From: Leptospira tipperaryensis | GTDB taxonomy: Bacteria > Spirochaetota > Leptospiria > Leptospirales > Leptospiraceae | Length of the DNA stretch: 64,000 nt | Direction: 5' to 3' | Assembly: GCF_001729245.1 (NCBI RefSeq) | Contig: NZ_CP015218.1 | Span: 124,001 to 188,000 of the forward strand | Part shown: positions 27,429 through 36,972 of the stretch, one piece after another | Layout of the letters: every line of letters begins with the position of its first letter | Numbering within the stretch: position 1 is the stretch's first letter | The notes under the pieces: generated by a model | The model's database searches: none | Seen by the model: the letters and a program-made list of their open reading frames with translations, nothing else | What the model was told of the DNA's origin: nothing | Program-made: the position numbers and the translations under genes

Positions 27429-29576
27429 TCATTTTCTAAGAATTAAAACGCTAGGAAGTTGCTGTTGGAATAGGCTTGTGTTTTCGATTTCTACGTAAAA
27501 TCCGAGGCTGAGGATCACAAGGTCGTAGTCGCTCCAATTTTCTCCGTAGATGAGGGATCGTTCTTTTGCGAATATACGTATGTTTGGGAAGGTTTTGATT
27601 TCGTTTAATTCTTTTAGCCAGTCGGGAAGAATCCTTCCGGTCCAGAGAACTGTCACCTCGGCGTCCTCTATTTTGGAAATATTTTCTTGATAAGATTCTA
27701 AGAATTTATCTTCTATTCCTGAGACAAAAAAGAGGATTTTTTTCAACTTCGTAAATTTGCGATCGATCAAAATTCCTACCGGAATCTTAGAACTTTCTAT
27801 GATCGTAAGAACTTTTCCCGCGACTTCTTTATGTGAGAATAGGGTCTGAGATCTTCCCAATAAGATGAGGGAAGGACTCAGGTCTTGGATTTGGTTAAAA
27901 ATTTCTTTGGTAACGTTCGAACTGTTTTTATAAACGGTAAGAATCGAGCGCCCGAGCTCGTTTGCCTTTTCTTCGAGATTCCCAAAGACTTCCTTTTCAA
28001 GCACTTCCGCTTCCTGCGGAGAAATATCGGTGCTCGACGTGATATGAAGCGCGACAATCTTTGTTTCTTTCTTTTTGGAAGGGAAGAGTAAATTAGCTAA
28101 TTCTAATAGACGAGTTCCGGTTGCGGTGGCCGCAAAGGACAAAAGAACTTTGTCTCCGTCTTCTTCCTGCGTATTTCTATGAAAGGTGAGATTCAAAAAA
28201 TCTAAAATCGGCCCCGTCATAAACGTGGTAGTCAAGGCCATAAGGACCATCATAGCAAAGATAGGAGGAGAAAGAATTCCGAGGTCGTATCCTATGTTGA
28301 GGACCACCAGTTCCATAAGTCCTCTTGTGTTCATAAGGGCGCCGATCGAAAGACTGTCCTTCCAATTCTGCCCGACCAACTTGGCCGCGATCGAACTTCC
28401 GAAAAATTTTCCGATTACCGCGACTCCGATCACTCCCAGACAGACAAACCAGAGATTTCCTTCGTTTAACAATCCGATTTCAGTTCTGAGTCCCGTAAAT
28501 ACAAAGAACAAAGGTAGAAGAAGTAAGAGACTCAAGTCTTCGATCTTTTCGGACAACATTCTTCTAAAGTCTCCGTTAGACGGCATAATCACGCCGGCGA
28601 GAAAGGCGCCGAAGAGGGCGTGAATCCCGATCGCTTCGGCGACGTAGCAGGATAACAACCAGATGATAAATACAAAAGCGGTGACCGGACGGATCAAGGC
28701 TTCTCTGCTCGGATATCTTTGTGAAATTTTAGTCAAAAGGGGCCGGATCACGAAGATCATCAAAATAACATAAGAAATCGCTAATGCGATCGTGATCAAT
28801 CCGCTCAAAAGGCTTCCGGCTTGCGCCACCGCGACTACGATCGCGAGGATACACCAGGCGGTAACGTCGTCCGCCGCGGCGCAGGTGATGACTAACGTTC
28901 CCAAGGATGTTTTTGTCAGTCCTCTTTCTTGAACGATTCTCGCCAAAACGGGAAATGCAGTGATGCTCATCGCAATTCCCATAAACAAACCGAAAACCAA
29001 AAAGGAAACGCCCTTGGGGGAAAAGTCTTGGTAGAGATAGATCGCGTAAGCGGTCCCTAAGAAGAATGGAAAAAGAATACTCGCGTGACTTACGACTACC
29101 GCGTCATGCGCCTTTTTGCCGAGAATTTTAACATCCAGTTCCATTCCCACAAGAAACAAAAAAAGAAAAAGACCGATCTGACTGAGGGCTTGTATACTTT
29201 TGAGAGATTCTTTTGGAAAGAGAAAGGAAGAATATTCGGGTAAGGCCCATCCTAAAAACGAAGGGCCTAGGATGATCCCGGCGATGATCTCGCCGATCAC
29301 CATCGGTTGTCTAAAAAGACTCACGATCCAACCGAAAGTTCTCGCGACGATCAGAATCACTAAGAGCTGTAAGATGAGAAGCGCGATCGGGTGTTTTAGA
29401 TTTTTCGAAAAATCGGAAGCCCAGACGACAAAGGAGAACGGATCGGAGTGAAACCCCGAGTTTTCGATTCCGACTTCCAATCCTTTTCCAAAGTTAAGAA
29501 TCCTATGGATTCCAAAGCCGAATACTACGAGAAAAACGACGTAAACCAAAACGTTTCTGAAAGTACCTAATTTCAT
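27429..29576 (-). CDS. CPA2-family cation/proton antiporter with universal-stress-like C-terminus
   Basis: About 715 residues. After a first membrane segment, residues about 70-460 form a monovalent cation:proton antiporter domain with 12 or so membrane helices; helix 5 contains the paired acidic residues in CAAADDVTAWC typical of electrogenic CPA2 exchangers. Residues about 480-715 are cytoplasmic and resemble a USP-type domain, as in K+ efflux antiporters. A c-di-AMP riboswitch lies in the 5' leader (29835-29943), which fits K+ or Na+ export. The start is placed at the ATG at 29576; an ATG at 29606 would add ten residues. Confidence 0.9.
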   Translation of the reverse strand: MKLGTFRNVLVYVVFLVVFGFGIHRILNFGKGLEVGIENSGFHSDPFSFVVWASDFSKNLKHPIALLILQLLVILIVARTFGWIVSLFRQPMVIGEIIAGIILGPSFLGWALPEYSSFLFPKESLKSIQALSQIGLFLFLFLVGMELDVKILGKKAHDAVVVSHASILFPFFLGTAYAIYLYQDFSPKGVSFLVFGLFMGIAMSITAFPVLARIVQERGLTKTSLGTLVITCAAADDVTAWCILAIVVAVAQAGSLLSGLITIALAISYVILMIFVIRPLLTKISQRYPSREALIRPVTAFVFIIWLLSCYVAEAIGIHALFGAFLAGVIMPSNGDFRRMLSEKIEDLSLLLLLPLFFVFTGLRTEIGLLNEGNLWFVCLGVIGVAVIGKFFGSSIAAKLVGQNWKDSLSIGALMNTRGLMELVVLNIGYDLGILSPPIFAMMVLMALTTTFMTGPILDFLNLTFHRNTQEEDGDKVLLSFAATATGTRLLELANLLFPSKKKETKIVALHITSSTDISPQEAEVLEKEVFGNLEEKANELGRSILTVYKNSSNVTKEIFNQIQDLSPSLILLGRSQTLFSHKEVAGKVLTIIESSKIPVGILIDRKFTKLKKILFFVSGIEDKFLESYQENISKIEDAEVTVLWTGRILPDWLKELNEIKTFPNIRIFAKERSLIYGENWSDYDLVILSLGFYVEIENTSLFQQQLPSVLILRK

Positions 29577-29834
29577 TCCTATACCACCATATTCAATTTT
29601 GATCATGAAGCCGATTCTTATAAAATGTCCCCGCTTCGTTTCTTTTTTAAAAGAAGACGAGCGTACGAATCCGAAACGACTCGGTTTGCAAACCGTTCGA
29701 TCCGAATTTTAAGGACAAACTCCATTCTTCTTTCTAAACTCGTGGAGTATAAAAAGAATTAAGAATCAAGTCTCCAAAATCTATGTTGAGTCGGGAAGAG
29801 TTCGGAAATGAAATTTCCAACTGTCTTCTCTCCG
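29577..29834 (-). other. Leader between the c-di-AMP aptamer and the antiporter gene
   Basis: About 258 nt of transcribed leader with no gene. It holds a perfect 14-bp palindrome CGGTTTGCAAACCG (29682-29695) and a hairpin ACTCCA/TGGAGT (29719-29748). Neither forms a canonical terminator with a U-tract, so the expression platform of the riboswitch could not be identified. Confidence 0.5.
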
Positions 29835-29943
29835 TGCCTGCGAAGTTAGCTGACGGGCTAGGAATGAGAGATATCCTTTGCATCCTAGATGCAATTCGCC
29901 CCAAAATTTGGTTCCTCCGCTCCGGATGACTCCGGACTAGGCA
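29835..29943 (-). ncRNA. c-di-AMP (ydaO/yuaA) riboswitch aptamer
   Basis: The minus-strand sequence carries the ydaO core in order. P1 is closed by TGCCT (29939-29943) and AGGCA (29835-29839). Next come a TCCGGA/TCCGGA hairpin, then GCGGAGGAACCA, a CCAAA/TTTTGG stem leading into GGGGCGAAT, a GCATC/GATGC hairpin, and the hallmark CCCGTCAGCTAACTTCG just before P1 closes. ydaO aptamers bind two c-di-AMP molecules and in known cases turn expression off, often of K+ transport or cell-wall genes. The gene downstream is a cation/proton antiporter, which fits that role well. Confidence 0.93.
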
Positions 29944-29980
29944 GACTCAAGAACAAAAGAAGACCAGTCTTGATTTCAAG

Positions 29981-32518
29981 TCAAGAATTATCTTGGATCT
30001 TGGGCAATTCCCAGAGAAGACTTACGGAAAGACCGATCGCAACGGATGAGAATACGTCGATTGAAGAAATCTTCTCAAAGCCGAAGAGGTGAGTCAAAAG
30101 ATCCACGTGAAAGATAAGAGCGAGGATGAGAATGGTCAAAGTGCAAATCCAATAGAAGATGGGATTTGATTTGGAAAGAACCTTATAAAAGGGAAGCTCT
30201 TTGGAAAGATGGATCAGGATCATTCCCAGATTGGAGGAAACCAAACACAGAAAGGACAGAGAACGGATTTTCTCAAACGTCCAGTGTTCGTGTTTTCCCC
30301 AAAAGGAAAGCGCAACTAACGCGAGAAAAATCAAGCCGCCCCGAATCAGACTGACCGACGCGTTTCGAAAACTGATCAGATTTTCTTTTCCTCTTCGCGG
30401 AGGGGAAGCATAGATATGTTTTTCCGCGTCAACCCCTTCGAACACGAGAGTACACGCGGGATCGATGATCAATTCCAACAGTAGGACGTGGGCCGGAAAG
30501 AAATAGAGCGGATCTCCGGTAAGAACCGGAAGAAGAGACATTCCTATGATCGGAATATGCACCGAGATGATATAAGAAACGCTCTTTTGGATATTCTCAT
30601 AGATACGTCTTCCGAGCATGACAGCTTTTACGATGGAAGAAAAATTATCGTCTAACAAGACTAAGTCGGAGGCTTCTCTCGCGACGTCGGTTCCTCGTTT
30701 TCCCATGGAGATTCCGATATGAGCGGCGTGTAAGGCCAACGTATCGTTCACCCCGTCTCCCGTCATCGCAACGGTTTCTCCCTTACTCTGAAAACAACGA
30801 ACGATTTTTAGTTTTTGATGAGGTCGGATTCTGCAAAAAATACGAACGTGATCCAGACGAGAAACGAGTTCTTCGTCGGAAAGTGTTTCCAATTCGTCCC
30901 CTCCGATCACGGATTCGGAAGGATCAAAACCGATCTGATTGGCGATGGACTTCGCGGTTCCGGCGTGATCTCCCGTGATCATGACGACCTTGATCCCGGC
31001 TCGTTTGCATTCTAAGACGGAAGCGGGAACCGACTCGCGGATCGGATCTTCTAAAAAAATCAAACCTAAAAAATCAAAACTGAGATCGTGTTGATTTTCG
31101 GGAATTCCTTGTGTCTTCGCTTTCGACTTTGCAACTCCTAGAATTCTAAAACCCTGAGAAGAATATTTTTCGACGACGTTCGCCCATTCGTTTAACAATT
31201 CTTTCGGAAAATGACAAAGATCAAAGATCGCCTCCGGAGCTCCCTTAGCTCCGATGAGAACTTCTTCGTCTTCCCGAGACAACCACGCATAACTCAAGGC
31301 CATGAGTTTGGAAGAGAGAGGATATTCTTTTTTAAGCTCCCAGTCAAAGTGGATGTGTTCAGTTCCGGAAAGAAAGGTAATCCCCAAATCACGAATTGCT
31401 TTTTCCATAGGATCGTATGGATCCTTTTTGGATGCGAGCAGAGCGAATTCCAAAAGAGAATGAAACCTTTCCGGAATTTCCAAAAGTTTAGAATCACATT
31501 CCAAGTGTTCCCCTTCGCAATAAAGACCTCGGACCTTCATATTGTTTTCGGTGAGGGTCCCGGTTTTATCTACGCAGAGAACAGTGGCAGCGCCTAACGT
31601 TTCGATGGCGCTTAAGTTTTTTGTCAAAACTCCGATTTTGGAAATTCTCCAGGCGCCTAAGGAAAAGAAAACGCTCAAAACGACGGGAATCTCCTCCGGT
31701 AAGACGGCCATTGAAAAAGTGAGTCCCGCGAGAATCGCTTCCAACCAACGTCCGTGACGTAATCCAAGACCGACGATGAGAAAGATACAAAGAACTCCGG
31801 CAAACAAGGAAAAGGTGATCGTAAAACGTTTGATCTCCGCTTGAAGGGGACTTTCCGATTGAGAGATATTCTTCAACTCTCTTCCTATCTTTCCGATTTC
31901 GGTGGAATCTCCCGTTGCGATAACTTGAAATACTCCTTCCCCCGCGACTACCGTACATCCCGCAAAAACGAGGCCTTGTCTACTTGCAGAATTTTGAATA
32001 TTCTTCTCTAAATCTGCAATCGATTCTTTTTGGATGCTCGCCGATTCTCCGGTCAAAAGAGATTCGTCCACGTTGAGGTTTAAGGAGAATGTCAAAAATC
32101 CGTCCGCTGAAATCCGATCTCCTTCCTGAAGAATCACCACGTCACCCGGAACCACTTCTCTGGAAGGAAGGATCGTGACCTTTCCGTCTCGGATGACTCT
32201 GGCTTTGAGCGGGGCGAGTTCTTTTAAGGAAGCGAGTGCGTTTTTGGATTTGTTATTCTGATAAATCGTGATGGAAATAACAGCGATCACCGCGAGCGAC
32301 AACATGCCGGCTTCTTCCAGATTTCCTAAAACTCCATACAAGATCCCGCAGAGGATGAGAAGGGACAACATAGGTTCGGAAATGACCGAAAGAATCATTT
32401 TCCAAAAAGATTCTTTCTGACTACTCAGTTCGTTCGGACCAAAACGTTTGAGCTTTTCGAAAGCTTCTTTCGAACTTTGACCTTTCGGTAAATTTTTTTC
32501 ATAGGAAGGATTCGGCAT
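29981..32518 (-). CDS. P2-type cation-transporting ATPase
   Basis: Protein of 845 residues with the full P-type ATPase layout: N-terminal cation-ATPase domain, actuator domain with TGES, phosphorylation site DKTGTLTEN (Asp about 316), nucleotide-binding domain, hinge TGDGVND and about ten membrane helices. Helix 4 has PEEIP, and helix 6 has ELIIDPAC, which place it with bacterial calcium/heavy P2A-like pumps; the true ion is uncertain. It is transcribed in the same direction as the antiporter, with the riboswitch between them, so the two may not share a transcript. Complete, with all catalytic motifs present. Confidence 0.9.
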   Translation of the reverse strand: MPNPSYEKNLPKGQSSKEAFEKLKRFGPNELSSQKESFWKMILSVISEPMLSLLILCGILYGVLGNLEEAGMLSLAVIAVISITIYQNNKSKNALASLKELAPLKARVIRDGKVTILPSREVVPGDVVILQEGDRISADGFLTFSLNLNVDESLLTGESASIQKESIADLEKNIQNSASRQGLVFAGCTVVAGEGVFQVIATGDSTEIGKIGRELKNISQSESPLQAEIKRFTITFSLFAGVLCIFLIVGLGLRHGRWLEAILAGLTFSMAVLPEEIPVVLSVFFSLGAWRISKIGVLTKNLSAIETLGAATVLCVDKTGTLTENNMKVRGLYCEGEHLECDSKLLEIPERFHSLLEFALLASKKDPYDPMEKAIRDLGITFLSGTEHIHFDWELKKEYPLSSKLMALSYAWLSREDEEVLIGAKGAPEAIFDLCHFPKELLNEWANVVEKYSSQGFRILGVAKSKAKTQGIPENQHDLSFDFLGLIFLEDPIRESVPASVLECKRAGIKVVMITGDHAGTAKSIANQIGFDPSESVIGGDELETLSDEELVSRLDHVRIFCRIRPHQKLKIVRCFQSKGETVAMTGDGVNDTLALHAAHIGISMGKRGTDVAREASDLVLLDDNFSSIVKAVMLGRRIYENIQKSVSYIISVHIPIIGMSLLPVLTGDPLYFFPAHVLLLELIIDPACTLVFEGVDAEKHIYASPPRRGKENLISFRNASVSLIRGGLIFLALVALSFWGKHEHWTFEKIRSLSFLCLVSSNLGMILIHLSKELPFYKVLSKSNPIFYWICTLTILILALIFHVDLLTHLFGFEKISSIDVFSSVAIGLSVSLLWELPKIQDNS

Positions 32519-32610
32519 AAATGAGGTCTCGGTAATTAAGAATTTGATAAATTATAAAAAACTAAAATGAAATAACGCGATCAGGATGGAATCGAATCCT
32601 TGGATTGGAA

Positions 32611-32646
32611 CAAAAAAGAAGCCCCCGTCCCGGCGTGTTTGAGGGC
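32611..32646 (-). terminator. Rho-independent terminator after the Hsp20 gene
   Basis: On the minus strand GCCCTC pairs with GGGGGC (one G-U) and is followed by TTCTTTTTTG. It lies directly downstream of the small heat-shock protein gene and before the P-type ATPase gene, separating the two transcripts. Confidence 0.7.
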
Positions 32647-32666
32647 GTTGTGATAAACGAAACGAA

Positions 32667-33107
32667 TTATTGAACTCCGATTTTAACCGGATTTGTTTTT
32701 GTTACTCCTTCTTTTTTGGGAAGATTTAATTTGAGGACACCGCTTTCGTATTTTGCGGAGATTTTGGATCGATCGACAGTATCCGGTAACGTAAAAGAAC
32801 GACTAAAGGAAGAATAGTTGTATTCTCTTTTGCTGAACTGTTTGTCTTCTTCTTTGTTTTCGGATTCTTTTTCGGCGCTGATCGTAAGCATTTCTCCGTC
32901 GATGTCTATGTTAAAATCTTTTTTATCCAATCCAGGGGCGGCAAAATCCAATTCGTAACCGGTCGAATTTCTTTTGACGTTTACCGCAGGGACATGCGAG
33001 ACCCAGTCGTTGTGGAAGAGATCATTCCAATCCGGCCAATTACGAAAAAAATGATCGAACCCGGTAAGGCTCTGAGAGCGATGCGGGTGTTTTGTAACGC
33101 TATTCAT
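32667..33107 (-). CDS. hsp20: Hsp20/alpha-crystallin family small heat-shock protein
   Basis: About 146 residues. The alpha-crystallin domain covers roughly residues 42-135 and ends with the conserved ESGVLKLNLPK (G-V-L motif), followed by a short tail with a V-x-I-like anchor (VKIGV). It holds unfolded proteins in an ATP-independent manner in the cytoplasm. The start is set at the ATG at 33107, preceded by AGGAG at 8 nt; a longer frame begins at 33188 but lacks a ribosome binding site. No CIRCE inverted repeat was found upstream. Confidence 0.92.
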   Translation of the reverse strand: MNSVTKHPHRSQSLTGFDHFFRNWPDWNDLFHNDWVSHVPAVNVKRNSTGYELDFAAPGLDKKDFNIDIDGEMLTISAEKESENKEEDKQFSKREYNYSSFSRSFTLPDTVDRSKISAKYESGVLKLNLPKKEGVTKTNPVKIGVQ

Positions 33108-33354
33108 ATCGATTCTCCTGAGATAAGTTGATCTTTTCAATCTAAACTTTTTTTCAAAGAAGTCAAGGATGACAGGGGACAACGCCAAATATCAAAGCCA
33201 AACGGCAAATTTACAGGGAGTTTTTCGAAGAATATTGAAAACGGGAAATCGCTGGAGTAAAAAGGAACTAATAAAAAATTGGAATTCAGTTTACAGAAAA
33301 TCACCTCTGTGATAATTCTTATCCCTTAAGTCATGAATCGAAAAGAAAGTAAAC

Positions 33355-35313
33355 ATGGGATCGATCGTCGATAATTCGGATCGCAATTATGAATTTATAA
33401 AAAACGAGGCGAAAGAAGTCCAAATCGTATTACAGATTTTGGATCTTTTCTCAAAAGTGATCTCCGGTGAAATCCGCGCAGATAAGGCTCTTGCAAACGT
33501 TTTAGATACGATTTCCTCTTTTTCCGATTGGAACAGAGCCGAAATTTGGATGATCGACGACACTTCGAAGACCTTTCATCTCAAAGCGATTCATAGAACC
33601 GATAAAAAAATCGAGGAATCGTTCGCTAAAGAATCCAAAAAAGTTTCAGTTCCCGCATCGGAAGGTTTTCTTCTGCGTCTGCTCGGCGAACAAAAAAGTA
33701 TCTGGAGCTACGATCCGAACGACGAAATTCGATATGAACACGTTAGCCGCTCCTTAGATCCTATCAGTAAAACCATTTTAGGAATTCCGATTCCTTCTCA
33801 AAAGAAAATCGCGGGCGCTATCGTTCTTTATTCCGATCAGATCAAAACTCTCGAACACGAAAAATTCATTTCTTTGATCGAGAACGTCGCTTATCAATTG
33901 GGTGTTTTGATTCCGGAAAAAGCCGAAGTTTCGTTTCCTCACAGAGACGAGGAAAGAATCGGACGGGTTCTTGAGAATATGCCGGTGATGTTTTTTTCCG
34001 TAGACGAACAGTTCCGAATTCTTTCTTGGAACCACGAGTGTGAGAACGTTACGGGATATACAAAAGAAGAAGTTCTCGGCAAAGATCGTTTTTTTAAGGA
34101 TCAGCTTTTAGGAATTCAAGAAGGCGACAATCCATCCGAATTCTATCATCAGAGCGTGGATTCCGATTTTAAAAATTGGGAACTGGACCTCAAATCGAAA
34201 GCGGGAAAAACAAAAACGATCGCGATGTCCAATATTTCCACGGAGTTTCCGATCGCAGGATGGAGACATTGGTTTGTTGGAGTCGACGTCACTCTCACCA
34301 AGGAAGTGGAACGAAATTTAAAAAGTTCCCTCAAAGAATTATCCGATTTTCATACCGCCTTGAACGCGGTTTCCATCGTGGCGATCACGGATAAACTTGG
34401 AAACATCATCTATGTAAATCAGAACTTTTGCAATATCAGCGGCTATTCTAAGAATGAGCTCTTGGGAAGAAATCATCGGATTATCAATTCGAGTTATCAT
34501 CCGAAAGAATTTTTTACCGCGCTTTGGAAGACGATTTCCAAGGGAAAAATTTGGAAAGGAGAGATCAAAAATAAATCCAAGGACGGGAAGTTCTATTGGG
34601 TGGATACTACGATTTCTCCTATTTTGGACGAAAACGGCAAACCGTATCAATATCTTGCGATTCGAAACGATATCACGGAACGAAAAGAGACCGAAGAGAA
34701 GGCGAGATTGGCCGAAAACAATCTCAAAACGCTTCAGGATCGAATGAGTCCGCACTTTTTGTTCAACACGTTGAGTATCATTCATTCTTATTTGCAGACG
34801 AATTCGGAACTCGCGGATTCCGCGATTTTGATGCTCGCGGATAATTACAGATTTCTAATAGACAATGCGCAGAGGGCGCTCATTCCTTTCGACGTAGAAT
34901 GGGAGTTTATGGAGAATTATATGAAACTTCTCAAACTCAGATTCTCCGATTTTCTGGATATCGAAGTCGTAAAAAAAGGCGACTTTAGCAAGTGTCAACT
35001 TCCGCCTCTCACCTTACAGCCGATCGTCGAAAATTCTTACATACATGGAATTCGAAATCAAAAGGGCGGAGGAAAAATTTCAGTCGAGGCCACGATAGAA
35101 GGAAATCGTACTCGAATACAAATTCGCGACAACGGAAAGGGAATCGAGAAGACTGAAAATTTTTATTCGAGAACCATAAATAATATCTCGGAACGTCTTA
35201 AATTTTATCTTTACGAATCGGAAGTAAAAATTGAAAATCACGTCGACGGAGGAACGGTTGTGACCGTCGATTTTGATACCCCGAAGAACGAACAATTGGG
35301 AAAGTTAAACTGA
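33355..35313 (+). CDS. Soluble LytS-type histidine kinase with GAF and two PAS domains
   Basis: Protein of 652 residues with no membrane segment. Domains in order: GAF (about 20-185), PAS (about 200-320), PAS with PAC (about 330-445), then a His_kinase (LytS/YehU-type) domain with the phospho-acceptor in SPHFLFNTLS (about 463-472) and a HATPase domain with TLQPIVENSYIHG and DNGKGI. It is likely a cytoplasmic sensor, perhaps of redox state or a small ligand through PAS or GAF. Its stop is separated by one base from the LytTR regulator start, so the pair is translationally coupled. Confidence 0.92.
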   Translation: MGSIVDNSDRNYEFIKNEAKEVQIVLQILDLFSKVISGEIRADKALANVLDTISSFSDWNRAEIWMIDDTSKTFHLKAIHRTDKKIEESFAKESKKVSVPASEGFLLRLLGEQKSIWSYDPNDEIRYEHVSRSLDPISKTILGIPIPSQKKIAGAIVLYSDQIKTLEHEKFISLIENVAYQLGVLIPEKAEVSFPHRDEERIGRVLENMPVMFFSVDEQFRILSWNHECENVTGYTKEEVLGKDRFFKDQLLGIQEGDNPSEFYHQSVDSDFKNWELDLKSKAGKTKTIAMSNISTEFPIAGWRHWFVGVDVTLTKEVERNLKSSLKELSDFHTALNAVSIVAITDKLGNIIYVNQNFCNISGYSKNELLGRNHRIINSSYHPKEFFTALWKTISKGKIWKGEIKNKSKDGKFYWVDTTISPILDENGKPYQYLAIRNDITERKETEEKARLAENNLKTLQDRMSPHFLFNTLSIIHSYLQTNSELADSAILMLADNYRFLIDNAQRALIPFDVEWEFMENYMKLLKLRFSDFLDIEVVKKGDFSKCQLPPLTLQPIVENSYIHGIRNQKGGGKISVEATIEGNRTRIQIRDNGKGIEKTENFYSRTINNISERLKFYLYESEVKIENHVDGGTVVTVDFDTPKNEQLGKLN

Positions 35314-35314
35314 A

Positions 35315-36049
35315 ATGGCAAGTCCGAATAAAGAATGGAAAGCGATCATTGTCGAAGACGAAGCGCCGACTCGAGATCTACTCATCAACTTTTGCCTCTC
35401 TCGACCCGAATTAAAACTTTGTAAAGTAGCAAAGGACGGAGAAGAGGCCTTTCAATTTCTCCAAGAAGAATCCTTTGATCTTGCGTTTCTTGATATCAAT
35501 CTTCCCGTGATGTCCGGATTGGAAGTTCTCGAAAAATTGGAGAACCCGCCGTACGTAATTTTTGTAACCGCGTTTCGCGATAAGGCGATCGACGCTTTCG
35601 AGTTAGGCGCTCTTGATTATCTTTTAAAACCGTTCTCAAAAGATCGTTTTTTCAAAGCGGTGGACCGCGCGATCGAGTTTCTTCAGAACAAAAGAAATCA
35701 AAGTTCAGGAAACGTATTTAATGAACACGGATTGTTCATTCTTGAAAAAGAAAATTATTTCCTCGTCCCTTACACGGATATAATCTATATCGCGTCCCGC
35801 GATAATTTCAGCGTGATTCATACCGAAGAAAGGGAATACATCACATACAAATCTTTGAAGAGCTTAGAAGCAAAACTGCCTTCCAATCAGTTCATACGAA
35901 TTTATAAACAATACATCATCAATCTTCAGAAACTTTCTCACCTCCAGAGTGATACGATGGGAAACTACGTTGTCTACCTTAAGGACGACGACGAAACTCA
36001 ACTTCCGGTCGGTCGAAAGTATATCGCTAAGATCAAAGAACTGCTCTGA
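35315..36049 (+). CDS. LytTR-family response regulator
   Basis: Protein of 244 residues. The receiver domain (1-120) has E14-D15, phospho-acceptor D60 (FLDINLP), T in FVTAF and the KPF lysine. The LytTR DNA-binding domain (about 138-244) shows the typical YIASRDNFSVIHT start and the FIRIYKQYIINL segment. LytTR proteins bind pairs of 9-bp direct repeats spaced 12-13 bp, usually as activators. Two such pairs were found upstream of lipoprotein genes at 15192-15221 and 19311-19340, so those are candidate targets. The partner kinase is the gene just upstream. Confidence 0.93.
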   Translation: MASPNKEWKAIIVEDEAPTRDLLINFCLSRPELKLCKVAKDGEEAFQFLQEESFDLAFLDINLPVMSGLEVLEKLENPPYVIFVTAFRDKAIDAFELGALDYLLKPFSKDRFFKAVDRAIEFLQNKRNQSSGNVFNEHGLFILEKENYFLVPYTDIIYIASRDNFSVIHTEEREYITYKSLKSLEAKLPSNQFIRIYKQYIINLQKLSHLQSDTMGNYVVYLKDDDETQLPVGRKYIAKIKELL

Positions 36050-36189
36050 CTTTTCGGGAAATGCCGTAAAATTCCTCCGATTGGCGGTTTCAGGTCGTTT
36101 TTCCGGTTTCCGATTTCGAAACGATTTTAGAATTTAACCCTCCAAATCCGCAGAATACCTCCGCAATCCGTCGCATATCCCCTCGGTCA

Positions 36190-36218
36190 TTGACGGGGCT
36201 TCCAAAATCCGGTATAAA
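36190..36218 (+). promoter_or_regulatory. Sigma70-type promoter of the Crp/Fnr gene
   Basis: TTGACG (36190-36195) and TATAAA (36213-36218) are separated by 17 bp. Transcription should start near 36225. This leaves about 30 nt before the ATG at 36255, which supports that start over the ATG at 36234. Confidence 0.75.
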
Positions 36219-36254
36219 CATTCTCAACAAAGAATGGAAAGGATTAGGAAGAAT

Positions 36255-36938
36255 ATGAGCGCACTAACAGCCAAACGTGTTTCCGAAGAGAACGAAGTTT
36301 CCGGTAAGAAAAAACGTCTCGAGTTGGTTCCAAAATACGAATTAACCGATTCCCAAAATATGAAACATTTTGAGAAGAACGCCCTTCTTTTTTCGGAAGG
36401 AGATACCTCGAACGGATTTTACATCGTGCGCAAAGGTTACGTTCGTTCTTTCCGACATTCCAAAGCAAACGATAAACAACAAACGTTTAAGATTCATTAT
36501 CCAGGAAGCTGGGTCGGCTTTAGAGACGCTGTGACAGGTGGAACCTATTTGCACGACGCAGTCGCTTTGGAAGATACTGAAGTTCAATTTGTATCTCAAT
36601 TTGAAATTCAAGAATTATTACATACAAACCGAGAGTTCAGCGATATGGCTTTCGACAAGATGACTCAAGAATGTGTCGAAGCCGAAAACAAAATCTATTC
36701 GATGGGAATCCGTCACACACACGCGAAATTATCCGAATTCCTTTTAGAAAGAATGAAAGAAGTGGGAGTTGAAATCGAACTTCCTTTTACAAGAGACGTG
36801 CTCGCTTCTATCATCGGCGCTACCACGGAGACATTGGTAAGAGCTCTTTCCGATTTTAAATGCAGAGGATGGGTCGAAATCGAAAAGAGAAAGATTCTGA
36901 TCAAAAACGAAACGGCTTTGATCAGTCTCTTAGATTAA
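36255..36938 (+). CDS. Crp/Fnr-family transcriptional regulator
   Basis: About 227 residues from the ATG at 36255, which has AGGAAG at 5 nt; an ATG 7 codons upstream lies only 9 nt from the predicted transcription start. The N-terminal cyclic-nucleotide-binding-like beta barrel (about 25-140) begins with a HFEKNALLFSEGD pattern, and the C-terminal helix-turn-helix (about 160-215) includes FTRDVLASIIGATTETLVRALSDF. No cysteine cluster for an Fnr-type iron-sulphur centre is present. The effector is not evident. The next gene is a degenerate hydrolase 34 bp downstream, likely co-transcribed. Confidence 0.9.
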   Translation: MSALTAKRVSEENEVSGKKKRLELVPKYELTDSQNMKHFEKNALLFSEGDTSNGFYIVRKGYVRSFRHSKANDKQQTFKIHYPGSWVGFRDAVTGGTYLHDAVALEDTEVQFVSQFEIQELLHTNREFSDMAFDKMTQECVEAENKIYSMGIRHTHAKLSEFLLERMKEVGVEIELPFTRDVLASIIGATTETLVRALSDFKCRGWVEIEKRKILIKNETALISLLD

Positions 36939-36972
36939 AGTCTAAAGAGTTGATTCAAGAAAATAAAAGTAA

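Noticed and set aside
33108..33354. Search for a CIRCE element before the Hsp20 gene
   Set aside because: No TTAGCACTC-N9-GAGTGCTAA or close variant is present.
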